A DNA stretch of 43,858 nt, taken from positions 1-43,858 of the forward strand of contig WLMU01000008.1 in NCBI GenBank assembly GCA_009700115.1, read 5' to 3'. Below are positions 37,241 to 43,858 of this stretch, in pieces (the stretch's first letter is position 1; every line of letters begins with the position of its first letter). A program made the translations under genes and the position numbers. Source of the DNA: Actinomycetota bacterium. Lineage in GTDB: Bacteria > Actinomycetota > Acidimicrobiia > Acidimicrobiales > Acidimicrobilacustridaceae. The notes beneath the pieces are model-generated. The model did not search any database, was not told the origin of the DNA, and worked only from the letters and a program-made list of their open reading frames with translations.

Positions 37241-38485
37241 ATGACCATCACCGCTCCCAATCCCGCTTCGCCCGATACCAAGCGAGTCATTCCGAAGATC
37301 GTTTCGGTCGACGACCACATCATCGAACCTTCCGATGTCTGGACAAGTCGCCTCCCGAAGAAATACCTCGATGTTGGTCCTCGCCTTGAGCGCTTGCGCG
37401 TCGACAACCTCAAGTTCGACGGCATGAACTATTCGTTCGACATCGTCGGCGACAACAGCCCGGGCGGAAAGTTCGCTGACTTCTGGTGTTACGAGGACCT
37501 CAAGGTTCCAATGCGTCGCATCATCACAGCGGTTGGCTTCGACGTCGAAGAGCGCACCATGCTTCCGGTGACGTATGAAGAAATGCGCAAAGGCTGCTGG
37601 GATCAAACCGCTCGCCTTGCCGACATGGACGCCAACCACACCGAAGCTTCTCTTTGCTTCCCCACCTTCCCTCGTTTCTGCGGACAAACTTTTGCTGAAG
37701 CCAAGGACAAGGAACTCGCTCTCCTCTGTGTGCAGGCCTACAACGACTTCATGGTCGAGGAATGGTGCGGCGGCGCAGGCAAGGGCCGTCTCATTCCGCT
37801 CATCATTGTTCCGATGTGGGATGCCGAACTCGCCGCCGCCGAGATCTACCGCAATGCAGCACGCGGCGTACACGCAGTGTGCTTCTCCGAAGTTCCTCAC
37901 TTCCTCGGTCTTCCCACTATCCACTCGGGCTACTGGGATCCGTTCTTCCAGGCATGCAACGACACGCAAACTGTCATCAACATGCACATCGGTTCTTCCT
38001 CACGAATGCCAGCAACCTCACCTGATGCTCCGGCTGCTGTTCAGGCCACACTGAGCTTCAACCAGGGAATGGCCTCATTGGCCGACTGGATTTTCTCCGG
38101 CATCCTCCCCCGTTTCCCCGACATCAAACTCGCCTACTCCGAAGCGCAAATGGGTTGGATTCCGTACTTCCTCGAGCGAGCCCAGAACGTGTGGTCGGAA
38201 TTCCGCGGTTGGGCATTCGACCCCGAAATCGTCAGCGAACCGCCGGAGTTCTACTTCCGACGTCAGGTCTACGCCTGCTTCTTCCGCGACAACTTCGGAC
38301 TGAAGAATCTCCAGGACATCGGCGTCGACAATGTGACCTTCGAAACTGATTACCCGCATTCAGACTCGACCTGGCCACACACTGAGCAATTCATCCGTGA
38401 CATGGCCACTGACATCGACGACGAGACGCTGTACAAGATCATCCGTGGCAACGCCATCAAGATGCTCCATCTCGATCTCGACTGA
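37241..38485 (+). CDS. Amidohydrolase family 2 (metal-dependent hydrolase)
   Basis: TIM-barrel metal enzyme of the ACMSD/amidohydrolase-2 group: hydrolysis or decarboxylation of a small acid, not further specified. The 414 residues hold VSVDDHIIEPSDVW near the N-terminus (metal pair Asp24/His26), a His in VINMHIGSSSR and the metal Asp in TFETDYPHSDSTWP near the end, the pattern of this large actinobacterial group, which is common next to acyl-CoA dehydrogenases. The ATG has GAGGAGAGCC. The leftward neighbour is the acyl-CoA dehydrogenase operon, and both share the palindrome, so a joint catabolic role for an exogenous acid or ring compound is likely but unproven. Codon bias suggests good expression. 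Confidence 0.85.
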   Translation: MTITAPNPASPDTKRVIPKIVSVDDHIIEPSDVWTSRLPKKYLDVGPRLERLRVDNLKFDGMNYSFDIVGDNSPGGKFADFWCYEDLKVPMRRIITAVGFDVEERTMLPVTYEEMRKGCWDQTARLADMDANHTEASLCFPTFPRFCGQTFAEAKDKELALLCVQAYNDFMVEEWCGGAGKGRLIPLIIVPMWDAELAAAEIYRNAARGVHAVCFSEVPHFLGLPTIHSGYWDPFFQACNDTQTVINMHIGSSSRMPATSPDAPAAVQATLSFNQGMASLADWIFSGILPRFPDIKLAYSEAQMGWIPYFLERAQNVWSEFRGWAFDPEIVSEPPEFYFRRQVYACFFRDNFGLKNLQDIGVDNVTFETDYPHSDSTWPHTEQFIRDMATDIDDETLYKIIRGNAIKMLHLDLD

Positions 38486-38512
38486 ACCAGACTCAACCTG
38501 AATACTCCGATC

Positions 38513-38543
38513 GAGGGGGCTACGGTTCTTCCGTGGCCCCCTC
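38513..38543 (+). promoter_or_regulatory. Hairpin enclosing the GTG start of the next gene
   Basis: GAGGGGGC (38513-38520) pairs with GCCCCCTC (38536-38543); within it ACGG/CCGT also pair, separated by one T-G mismatch, with a TTCTT loop. The 3' arm carries the GTG start codon (38533-38535) and the next codons of the gene that follows. It lies 27 nt after the amidohydrolase stop. It might slow initiation, act as a weak terminator (no U-tract), or be part of a leaderless transcript start. Confidence 0.5.
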
Positions 38544-39036
38544 GTCGCGTTCCCGCGAAAAACGCTCGAGCACCTTGCGCGCCTATGGCCCGCCGTTCTG
38601 GCGTGACCTCATGTTCTGGATCGCGATAGGGCTGTCGCTTTTCGTGGGCGTGCTCATCGTGGTCGCGTTGTTCATGCTGCTCAGCACACCACGAACTGAT
38701 GCCGGTTGGGCTTGGACCATGGGACTGTTCGTCATCGGTGTATGGATCGGCTTCGTCGTACTGTCTCTCGGCCTCAATACCGCGCGTGGCCTTGAACGTG
38801 GCGCCGAAGAAGCCGAGGCCATACGCGGAGATCGATTCGAAGCCCATGGCCGCAAAGCAGGCAAGGTCATCGGCACTGGTCTCGCCAAAGTCACGGGTCG
38901 ATCGAAGCCACAACCCGCAACCGCGAACGATCACAAAGAAACCGGCACCGAACCGAAACCCACCATCGACGACGCGGCGCGATCGCTCGGGATGATGGTC
39001 GGACGTCGGCTCGGCGCTCGGAAGGACAAGTCATGA
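38533..39036 (+). CDS. Small two-helix membrane protein upstream of ppk2
   Basis: Not recognised by family. 167 residues from GTG 38533 (MAPSSRSREKRSSTLRAY): a basic N-terminus, two hydrophobic segments (about 28-52 and 63-85), then a soluble C-terminal part rich in charged residues (GLERGAEEAEAIRGDRFEAHGRKAG) that likely faces the cytosol, ending in a basic segment (GRRLGARKDKS). The ATG of ppk2 overlaps its stop by 4 nt (ATGA), so the two are probably translationally coupled and may work together, for instance in anchoring the kinase at the membrane. That link is an inference. No promoter or RBS is evident before the GTG. Confidence 0.75.
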   Translation: MAPSSRSREKRSSTLRAYGPPFWRDLMFWIAIGLSLFVGVLIVVALFMLLSTPRTDAGWAWTMGLFVIGVWIGFVVLSLGLNTARGLERGAEEAEAIRGDRFEAHGRKAGKVIGTGLAKVTGRSKPQPATANDHKETGTEPKPTIDDAARSLGMMVGRRLGARKDKS

Positions 39037-39860
39037 GTCCCAATCGGATCGAACCCGACGACTATCGGGTTAAGCCAGGCGCCAAGGTTTCCCTCGGTAA
39101 ATGGTCAACAAGTGCCACCGATGGGTTTGATGGTGACAAAGAACAAGGCGCAGCACTGCTCCCAGCGCTCAACGAACGGCTCGCCGAATTGCAAGGAATG
39201 CTGTACGCGGAATCCAAACACAAGATGCTCATCATCTTGCAAGGAATGGACACCTCCGGCAAAGACGGAACCATCAAGCACGTGTTCCGCACCATCAATC
39301 CTGTCGGCGTGAAGGTAAAAGATTTCAAACGTCCCAACGATGTTGAACTTGCCCACGATTACTTGTGGCGAGTGCACGAACACACCCCTCGCAATGGCCG
39401 CATGGTCATCTTTAATCGCAGTCATTACGAAGATGTTCTCGTTGTGCGCGTCAATGATCTTGTTCCCAAGAACGTCTGGGAACGTCGGTACCAACACATT
39501 CGCGGTTTCGAACAAATGCTGGCCGATGAAGGCACAACCATCGTGAAGCTCTTTCTTCACATCTCAAAAGATGAACAACGAGCTCGCCTGCAGGAGCGGC
39601 TCGACAACCCGGCGAAGCACTGGAAGTTCGAACACGGTGATGTTGCCGAGCGTGCACATTGGGATGCCTATAGCGAGGCTTACGAGAAAGCTCTCTCAGA
39701 GACCTCTACAAAGAGCGCCCCGTGGTACGTGATTCCATCTGATCGCAAGTGGTTCCGGAACCTCGTGATTTCGCAACTGCTGATCGACAAACTCGAAGCA
39801 TTGAATATGACCTACCCCGAGCCGGTTATCGGCATCGAGAACATCGTCATTAGCGACTAA
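39033..39860 (+). CDS. ppk2: PPK2 family polyphosphate:nucleotide phosphotransferase
   Basis: Transfers phosphate between polyphosphate and (d)NMP/NDP. The 275 residues show Walker A QGMDTSGKDGT (71-80), the DFKRP and HDYLWRVHEHTPRNG blocks, Walker B NRSHYEDVL (128-136) and the lid RLQERLDNPAKHWKF. This single-domain form most resembles class III, able to phosphorylate both AMP and ADP, but class cannot be fixed without alignment. It is coupled to the membrane protein before it and ends 0 nt from the opposing GAP gene. With ppgK in the same window it points to polyphosphate as an energy reserve. Confidence 0.92.
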   Translation: MSPNRIEPDDYRVKPGAKVSLGKWSTSATDGFDGDKEQGAALLPALNERLAELQGMLYAESKHKMLIILQGMDTSGKDGTIKHVFRTINPVGVKVKDFKRPNDVELAHDYLWRVHEHTPRNGRMVIFNRSHYEDVLVVRVNDLVPKNVWERRYQHIRGFEQMLADEGTTIVKLFLHISKDEQRARLQERLDNPAKHWKFEHGDVAERAHWDAYSEAYEKALSETSTKSAPWYVIPSDRKWFRNLVISQLLIDKLEALNMTYPEPVIGIENIVISD

Positions 39861-40517
39861 TTAGACCGACTTCACGATGGCGACGCCGCCCTTGAAGACC
39901 AAGAAGATCGAGATTGCCCCGAACAATCCAGCGATCACTTCCTGCCAATGAGCGTCTAGCCAGGAGTTCCACTCCGAAAGTCGGTGCTCTCGACGTGAGG
40001 GTTGCAGTGTGAGCCAGAGGATCGGAACAATCTCAACGAGCGTCCCGATCGCTGCGTAAAGAAATACCGCAGCCCATTTCGCGTCCTCAGATAAGTGTTG
40101 TTGATTGATTTCATTACCGGCCGCGAATGCCAGCACCGTTGGCGGCAGGAACATTCCAAGCCCAAGAGCGAATGCGACCGACATGGAGCCGACTCGGTCC
40201 ATCCATTTGGGCAGCGCTTTGCCATGTTCAACATGTGCACGCCGCCACGACCGGTAGGCCATGAAACCAATGAAGAGCCCAAACAGAACATCGAGAACAC
40301 CCATCCACCAATGACGGTGATGGCTCTTTGTTCCTCCAACTGCTCCTCCCACAATCACCATGATCAGCGCACACGCGCCAATTGAGAGGAACCATCCGAT
40401 GGCGGCGGCCCATGCGGTGCGCACCTTTTGCGAGGTGCTCATCATGATGACCGCAGCAAGCAAGAACAACGGCGAAATCGTGGTCGCAATCGCGAGGATG
40501 ACCAGATTGATACTCAT
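39861..40517 (-). CDS. GAP family (SfLAP/LysE-like) integral membrane protein
   Basis: 218 residues with about six hydrophobic segments (near 4-27, 34-60, 72-90, 108-134, 147-168, 190-214) and a few charged loops (RSWRRAHVEHGKALPKWMDR). The pattern fits the GAP / sulfolipid-addressing protein family of actinobacteria, a LysE-superfamily relative proposed to move lipids or small solutes; the actual substrate is unknown. The ATG at 40517 has GGGAG at 5 nt. It converges on ppk2 with stop codons side by side and no terminator, and begins 70 nt past the stop of the adhesin gene, in the same orientation. Confidence 0.75.
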   Translation of the reverse strand: MSINLVILAIATTISPLFLLAAVIMMSTSQKVRTAWAAAIGWFLSIGACALIMVIVGGAVGGTKSHHRHWWMGVLDVLFGLFIGFMAYRSWRRAHVEHGKALPKWMDRVGSMSVAFALGLGMFLPPTVLAFAAGNEINQQHLSEDAKWAAVFLYAAIGTLVEIVPILWLTLQPSRREHRLSEWNSWLDAHWQEVIAGLFGAISIFLVFKGGVAIVKSV

Positions 40518-40587
40518 GTGTCTCCCACGCCGACCGAACCAACGGAGACCCTAGCGAGTTTTGGCTTCGAGCCTTGCTACTGCGAAC

Positions 40588-43500
40588 TCAGCTCAAGCGC
40601 CGACGTCTGAGCAGTTCCATAGCGAATCCGACACTGAACAAAAGCACCGCCCAGCCCACATAGGCCAACGCGTCTGAACCAGTCATTGGAAGTTTCTGAC
40701 CCGCGATCGTGATGACGTCAGGATGCGGCGTCACCGTTGGATGGATCGTTGCCCAGACAACCTGACCAAGCACATCCTCAACGACATAGGCGATCGGCGT
40801 CGCAACACCAACGAATTCCGGTTCGGGAGTGAACGTCACTGTTCCATCGCCGTTGATCGAATACGTGCCTTCACCAGCAATCGATACCGAGGTCTGCGAG
40901 CAGGTCGGCGGCGTATCAGCCGGTCGGCAAAGCCGCAGCGTTGTGAGGTCGAAGGGAACTCCTGCGTTTGCAGGTGTGTCATTGCTAAAGATCGAAATGA
41001 CCTGAGCAACACCCTGTTCCGACTGACCAGAGTCATCGGCGAGAGCAGGCGGTTCAACAACCGCAGGCGTGTACGTCGACGAAACAACGCGCCCCATCTG
41101 ATCTGCCACCACATAAGGAAGCGCATCAGCAGTGCCGATGAAGTCGGAATCAGGAGTGAATGAAACAACACCGGTTGCCGAATTGAGGACGTACTCCCCA
41201 ACGCCTGCGAGCTGCACACGGAGCGCCGTGCAACTCGGGGATGACTCACCATCGCCGCAAAGGCGGACAGTTGCAAGCACTAAGGGAATCGCCGGGTGGC
41301 CTGGGGCGTCGTTGTTCAGCAGATCCGAGAGCTGGACCTCTCCCTGAACGCCGAAGGTTGCCGTCGGGTTCGCGATTGGAAGCGGCGGAGGAAGCACCTC
41401 AGGAGTGATCGTTGCAGTCACGCTTCGAGCGAACACATCCGCAACCACGTACCGGATAGGCACGGTCACCACACCGATAAACCCTGCATTGGGATCAAAG
41501 GTCACAACACCAGTCGCGGGATCGACCCAATACTTGCCATCGGCCGTAATCAATGGACTGCCCTGACTCGGCACCAGCGAACAGTTCGTCGAGGTGAACG
41601 GAGCAGTCGCTGAGAGCGGGCAAAACTTCAGACTTGAGAGCACGAACGGTGCGCTTGGATCGCCAGCCAAGTCGTTCATCATCGGCGTGATCGATTGGTT
41701 GGTGTCGTACTCGTCAACGTTCGTGTCATTCACCGCAACCGGAGGCGGAGGAACAATCGGCGTCAACGTCGACGTCGCTGTCTGACCAACAATGTCTGTC
41801 ACGCGATAGGTGATCGAGGTCTTCGTCCCCGGAGCGACACCCGGATCCGCCGCATAGGTGACAATGCCAGTTGCCGGATCAAGAGTGAACACGCCCTGGC
41901 CATTGATCGGCACGACATTGTCCGCATCGCATGTTGTGGTGTTCGGCGTGTACAAACACGTCACCCCAGCACCAATAGTGACAAGACCCGTTCCAGTCGC
42001 AAGACCAGACGTACCAGTGATGTTCGTAAAGCTGATCGTTCCACCCGGAAGCACTGACTTCGTCTGCGGAGTTGCAACAGGCGCAGGCGGATTCGACACA
42101 CTCAACGTGATCTTCGCCGTGGTTTGCTGACCAAGACTGTCAGCAACGACATATTGAACTGGCTGCGTCACCGTGCCACTGAAATCCGGATCCGGATCAA
42201 AGGTCACCACACCCGTGGCCGGATCAACCCAATACTTGCCATCAGCAGTCACCAACGGACTGCCCTGCGACGGAACGAGTGAACAGTTCGTCGAGGTAAA
42301 CGGAGCCGTGGCCGAGGTGGGACAGAACTTCAACGAACTCACTACCAACGGCGCACTCGGCGCACCCGGCGAGTCATTGCCCAGCGGCGAAACCGTCTGA
42401 TTCGTGTCATACGCACCGATCGGACGCGTGTCATTGACCGCAACCGGAGGCGGAGGAACAATCGGCGTCAACGTCGACGTCGCTGTCTGACCAACAATGT
42501 CTGTCACGCGATAGGTGATCGATGTCTTCGTACCCCGGGTCACCACAATCGGATTCGCGGCGTACGCAACAACACCCGTAGCCGGATCAAGCGTGAACGT
42601 GCCCTCACCATCAATAGTCACAACATTGTCCGCATCGCAGGTTGTTGTGTTTGGCGTGTACAAACACGTCACACCAGCGCCACTGGTCTGCAAACCGGTA
42701 CCAGTCGCGAGACCAGAACCACCAGTGATTGTCGTGTAACTGATCGTTCCACCAGGCAACACGGATTTTGTCTGTGGCGTCGCCACCGGAGGTGTCGGGT
42801 TCGAAACGCTCAACGTGATCTTCGCCGTGGCCTGCTGACCGAGGCTGTCAGCAACCACATACTGAACCGGCTGCGTCACCGTGCCAGTGAAACCAACATT
42901 CGGATCAAACGTCACAACACCAGTCGCGGGATCAACCCAGTACTTACCGTCGGCCGTGATCAACGGGCTGCCCTGACTCGGCACCAGCGAACAATTCGTC
43001 GAGGTGAAAGGCGGAGTTGCTGAGGTCGGGCAGAACTTCAAGGTGCTCACTACCAACGGAGCTGACAACGCACCCGGAGAGTCATTCGTAAGGGGGCTGA
43101 TGGTTTGGTTCGTGTCATAGGCACCAGGAGCCTGGGTGTCGTTGTTCGCAACCGGAGGCGGCGGCACAACCGGCGTCAACGTCGACGTCGCTGTCTGACC
43201 AGCAAGATCTGTTACTCGATAGGTGATCGAAGTCTTCGTTCCCTGAGTGACACCCGGATCGGCGTCGTAGGTGACGATGCCGGTTGCCGGATCCAGAGTG
43301 AAGATGCCCTGACCATTGATCGTCACAACATTGTCCGCATCACACGTTGTTGTGTTCGGCGCATACAAACAGGTTGCACCAGCACCCGACGTGACAAGAC
43401 CCGTTCCCGACGCGAGACCGGAACCACCCGTGATGTTCGTGAAGCTGATCGTGCCACCAGGGAGCACCGACTTCGTTTCTGGAGTCGCCGTCGGTGGAGT

Positions 43501-43858
43501 CGGATTCGACACACTCAACGTGATCTTCGCCGTGGTCTGCTGACCCAAAGAATCAGCAACTACATACTGAACTGGCTGCGTCACCGTGCCAGTGAAACCA
43601 GCATTTGGATCAAACGTGACAACACCAGTGGCGGGATCAACCCAATACTTACCATCGGCCGTCACCAATGGACTTCCCTGCGACGGAACGAGTGAACAAT
43701 TCGTCGATGTAAACGGAGCAGTTGCCGAGGTCGGACAGAACTTCAGAGTCGAAAGAACTAATGGAGCACTCTCCGCACCCGGCGAATCATTACCCAGCGG
43801 CGAAATCGTCTGATTCGTGTCATAGGCACGAGCCGTTTGTGTGTCATTGAGCGCAACC
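40588..43858 (-). CDS. Large cell-wall-anchored adhesin with CshA-like repeats, C-terminal part
   Basis: Open from the right edge to the TAG at 40588, about 1090 visible residues; the N-terminus is outside the window, so no start can be assigned (TTG at 43668 is not the start). Nine beta-rich modules follow one another, the first seven alternating between two types, each with the CshA-fibril-like end (G.Y/F...PATG.VTFDP..GFTG....YVVAD..GQ). Each has a pair of Cys in a loop (CPTSATAPFTSTNC; CLYTPNTTTC), likely a disulphide. The last two modules are more divergent. The end is LPMTG (40678-40692), a hydrophobic segment and RRRRLS: a sortase sorting signal. It is probably displayed as a long fibril for attachment; no sortase gene is in the window. 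Confidence 0.88.
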   Translation of the reverse strand, partial: VALNDTQTARAYDTNQTISPLGNDSPGAESAPLVLSTLKFCPTSATAPFTSTNCSLVPSQGSPLVTADGKYWVDPATGVVTFDPNAGFTGTVTQPVQYVVADSLGQQTTAKITLSVSNPTPPTATPETKSVLPGGTISFTNITGGSGLASGTGLVTSGAGATCLYAPNTTTCDADNVVTINGQGIFTLDPATGIVTYDADPGVTQGTKTSITYRVTDLAGQTATSTLTPVVPPPPVANNDTQAPGAYDTNQTISPLTNDSPGALSAPLVVSTLKFCPTSATPPFTSTNCSLVPSQGSPLITADGKYWVDPATGVVTFDPNVGFTGTVTQPVQYVVADSLGQQATAKITLSVSNPTPPVATPQTKSVLPGGTISYTTITGGSGLATGTGLQTSGAGVTCLYTPNTTTCDADNVVTIDGEGTFTLDPATGVVAYAANPIVVTRGTKTSITYRVTDIVGQTATSTLTPIVPPPPVAVNDTRPIGAYDTNQTVSPLGNDSPGAPSAPLVVSSLKFCPTSATAPFTSTNCSLVPSQGSPLVTADGKYWVDPATGVVTFDPDPDFSGTVTQPVQYVVADSLGQQTTAKITLSVSNPPAPVATPQTKSVLPGGTISFTNITGTSGLATGTGLVTIGAGVTCLYTPNTTTCDADNVVPINGQGVFTLDPATGIVTYAADPGVAPGTKTSITYRVTDIVGQTATSTLTPIVPPPPVAVNDTNVDEYDTNQSITPMMNDLAGDPSAPFVLSSLKFCPLSATAPFTSTNCSLVPSQGSPLITADGKYWVDPATGVVTFDPNAGFIGVVTVPIRYVVADVFARSVTATITPEVLPPPLPIANPTATFGVQGEVQLSDLLNNDAPGHPAIPLVLATVRLCGDGESSPSCTALRVQLAGVGEYVLNSATGVVSFTPDSDFIGTADALPYVVADQMGRVVSSTYTPAVVEPPALADDSGQSEQGVAQVISIFSNDTPANAGVPFDLTTLRLCRPADTPPTCSQTSVSIAGEGTYSINGDGTVTFTPEPEFVGVATPIAYVVEDVLGQVVWATIHPTVTPHPDVITIAGQKLPMTGSDALAYVGWAVLLFSVGFAMELLRRRRLS
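40591..40692 (-). other. LPMTG sortase sorting signal
   Basis: The last 34 residues before the adhesin stop are LPMTG, a short spacer, a hydrophobic stretch (YVGWAVLLFSVGFAMELL) and an Arg-rich tail, the three-part signal cut by sortase A-type enzymes. It places the protein on the cell wall. Confidence 0.9.
41741..43858 (-). repeat. Tandem ~705-nt repeats in the adhesin gene
   Basis: Three full units (41741-42445, 42446-43153 and 43154-43858, sizes 705, 708 and 705 nt) are closely similar at the base level, and a fourth, partial copy continues to about 41350. Each encodes two adjacent modules (235-236 residues). Length differences are whole codons, so the frame is kept. Tandem identity this high allows copy-number change by recombination or replication slippage, and short-read assembly of the region could be collapsed. 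Confidence 0.9.

Noticed and set aside
37187-37987. Minus-strand 266-residue frame
   Set aside because: Antisense to the amidohydrolase, caused by strong codon bias there.
41350-43858. Long direct repeats considered as a CRISPR array or mobile element
   Set aside because: The units are ~705 nt, contiguous and coding in frame; no spacers, transposase or terminal inverted repeats.

Overview
The window reads as a chromosomal segment of a high-G+C-phylum bacterium (Actinomycetota), most probably class Acidimicrobiia. The grounds are the gene order truB-rbfA-infB-nusA-rimP ... ispG-M50 protease-dxr-cdsA-frr-pyrH-tsf-rpsB-M23-xerC-dprA-comM, which follows the actinobacterial (mycobacterial) plan; an archaeal/eukaryal-type ProRS; polyphosphate glucokinase; Thr-rich extracytoplasmic linkers; frequent GTG starts and ATGA/TGATG gene overlaps; and a moderate G+C that looks like 55-60 % by eye. 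The taxon is an inference from gene content. No rRNA, tRNA, CRISPR array, insertion sequence or prophage was seen.

1-22456 (all minus strand) is a long housekeeping block. Read in transcription order from the right it runs comM, dprA, xerC (DNA uptake and chromosome resolution); a secreted protein joining a degenerate LytM/M23 domain to an alpha/beta hydrolase; rpsB, tsf, pyrH, frr (translation and UMP kinase); cdsA, dxr, a site-2 protease and ispG (phospholipid and MEP isoprenoid synthesis); proS, closed by a clear terminator; then rimP, nusA, infB, rbfA, truB and the start of ribF (ribosome maturation, transcription and initiation, flavin cofactors). Most junctions overlap or abut.

22457-25779 is a mixed region. 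It holds a Thr-rich membrane-anchored protein of unknown role on plus, a perfect 17-bp convergent terminator, a cytochrome c lipoprotein on minus, and a plus-strand trio of a 36-residue membrane microprotein, a zinc-ribbon protein and a histidine phosphatase. 24997-29459 (minus) is a sugar-phosphate cluster: gnd, galM, pgi and ppgK. A hairpin that could mask the ribosome-binding site precedes ppgK.

29602-33461 (plus) carries a multi-membrane protein with an outside PI-PLC-like domain and an aldehyde dehydrogenase ending in a strong terminator. 33531-37047 (minus) is an operon of two unlike acyl-CoA dehydrogenase subunits and a ThDP-fold protein that has lost its cofactor motif. It diverges from an amidohydrolase (plus) across a 25-bp perfect palindrome placed over the likely -35 box, a good candidate operator.

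38533-39860 (plus) pairs a small membrane protein with a PPK2 polyphosphate kinase. It converges with no gap on a GAP/LysE-like membrane protein. 40588 to the right edge (minus) is the C-terminal part of a large sortase-anchored adhesin made of about 235-residue tandem repeats of CshA-like modules, ending in LPMTG, a membrane segment and an Arg-rich tail. Its N-terminus lies outside the window. Polyphosphate is a recurring theme (ppgK and ppk2), as is surface or envelope biology.
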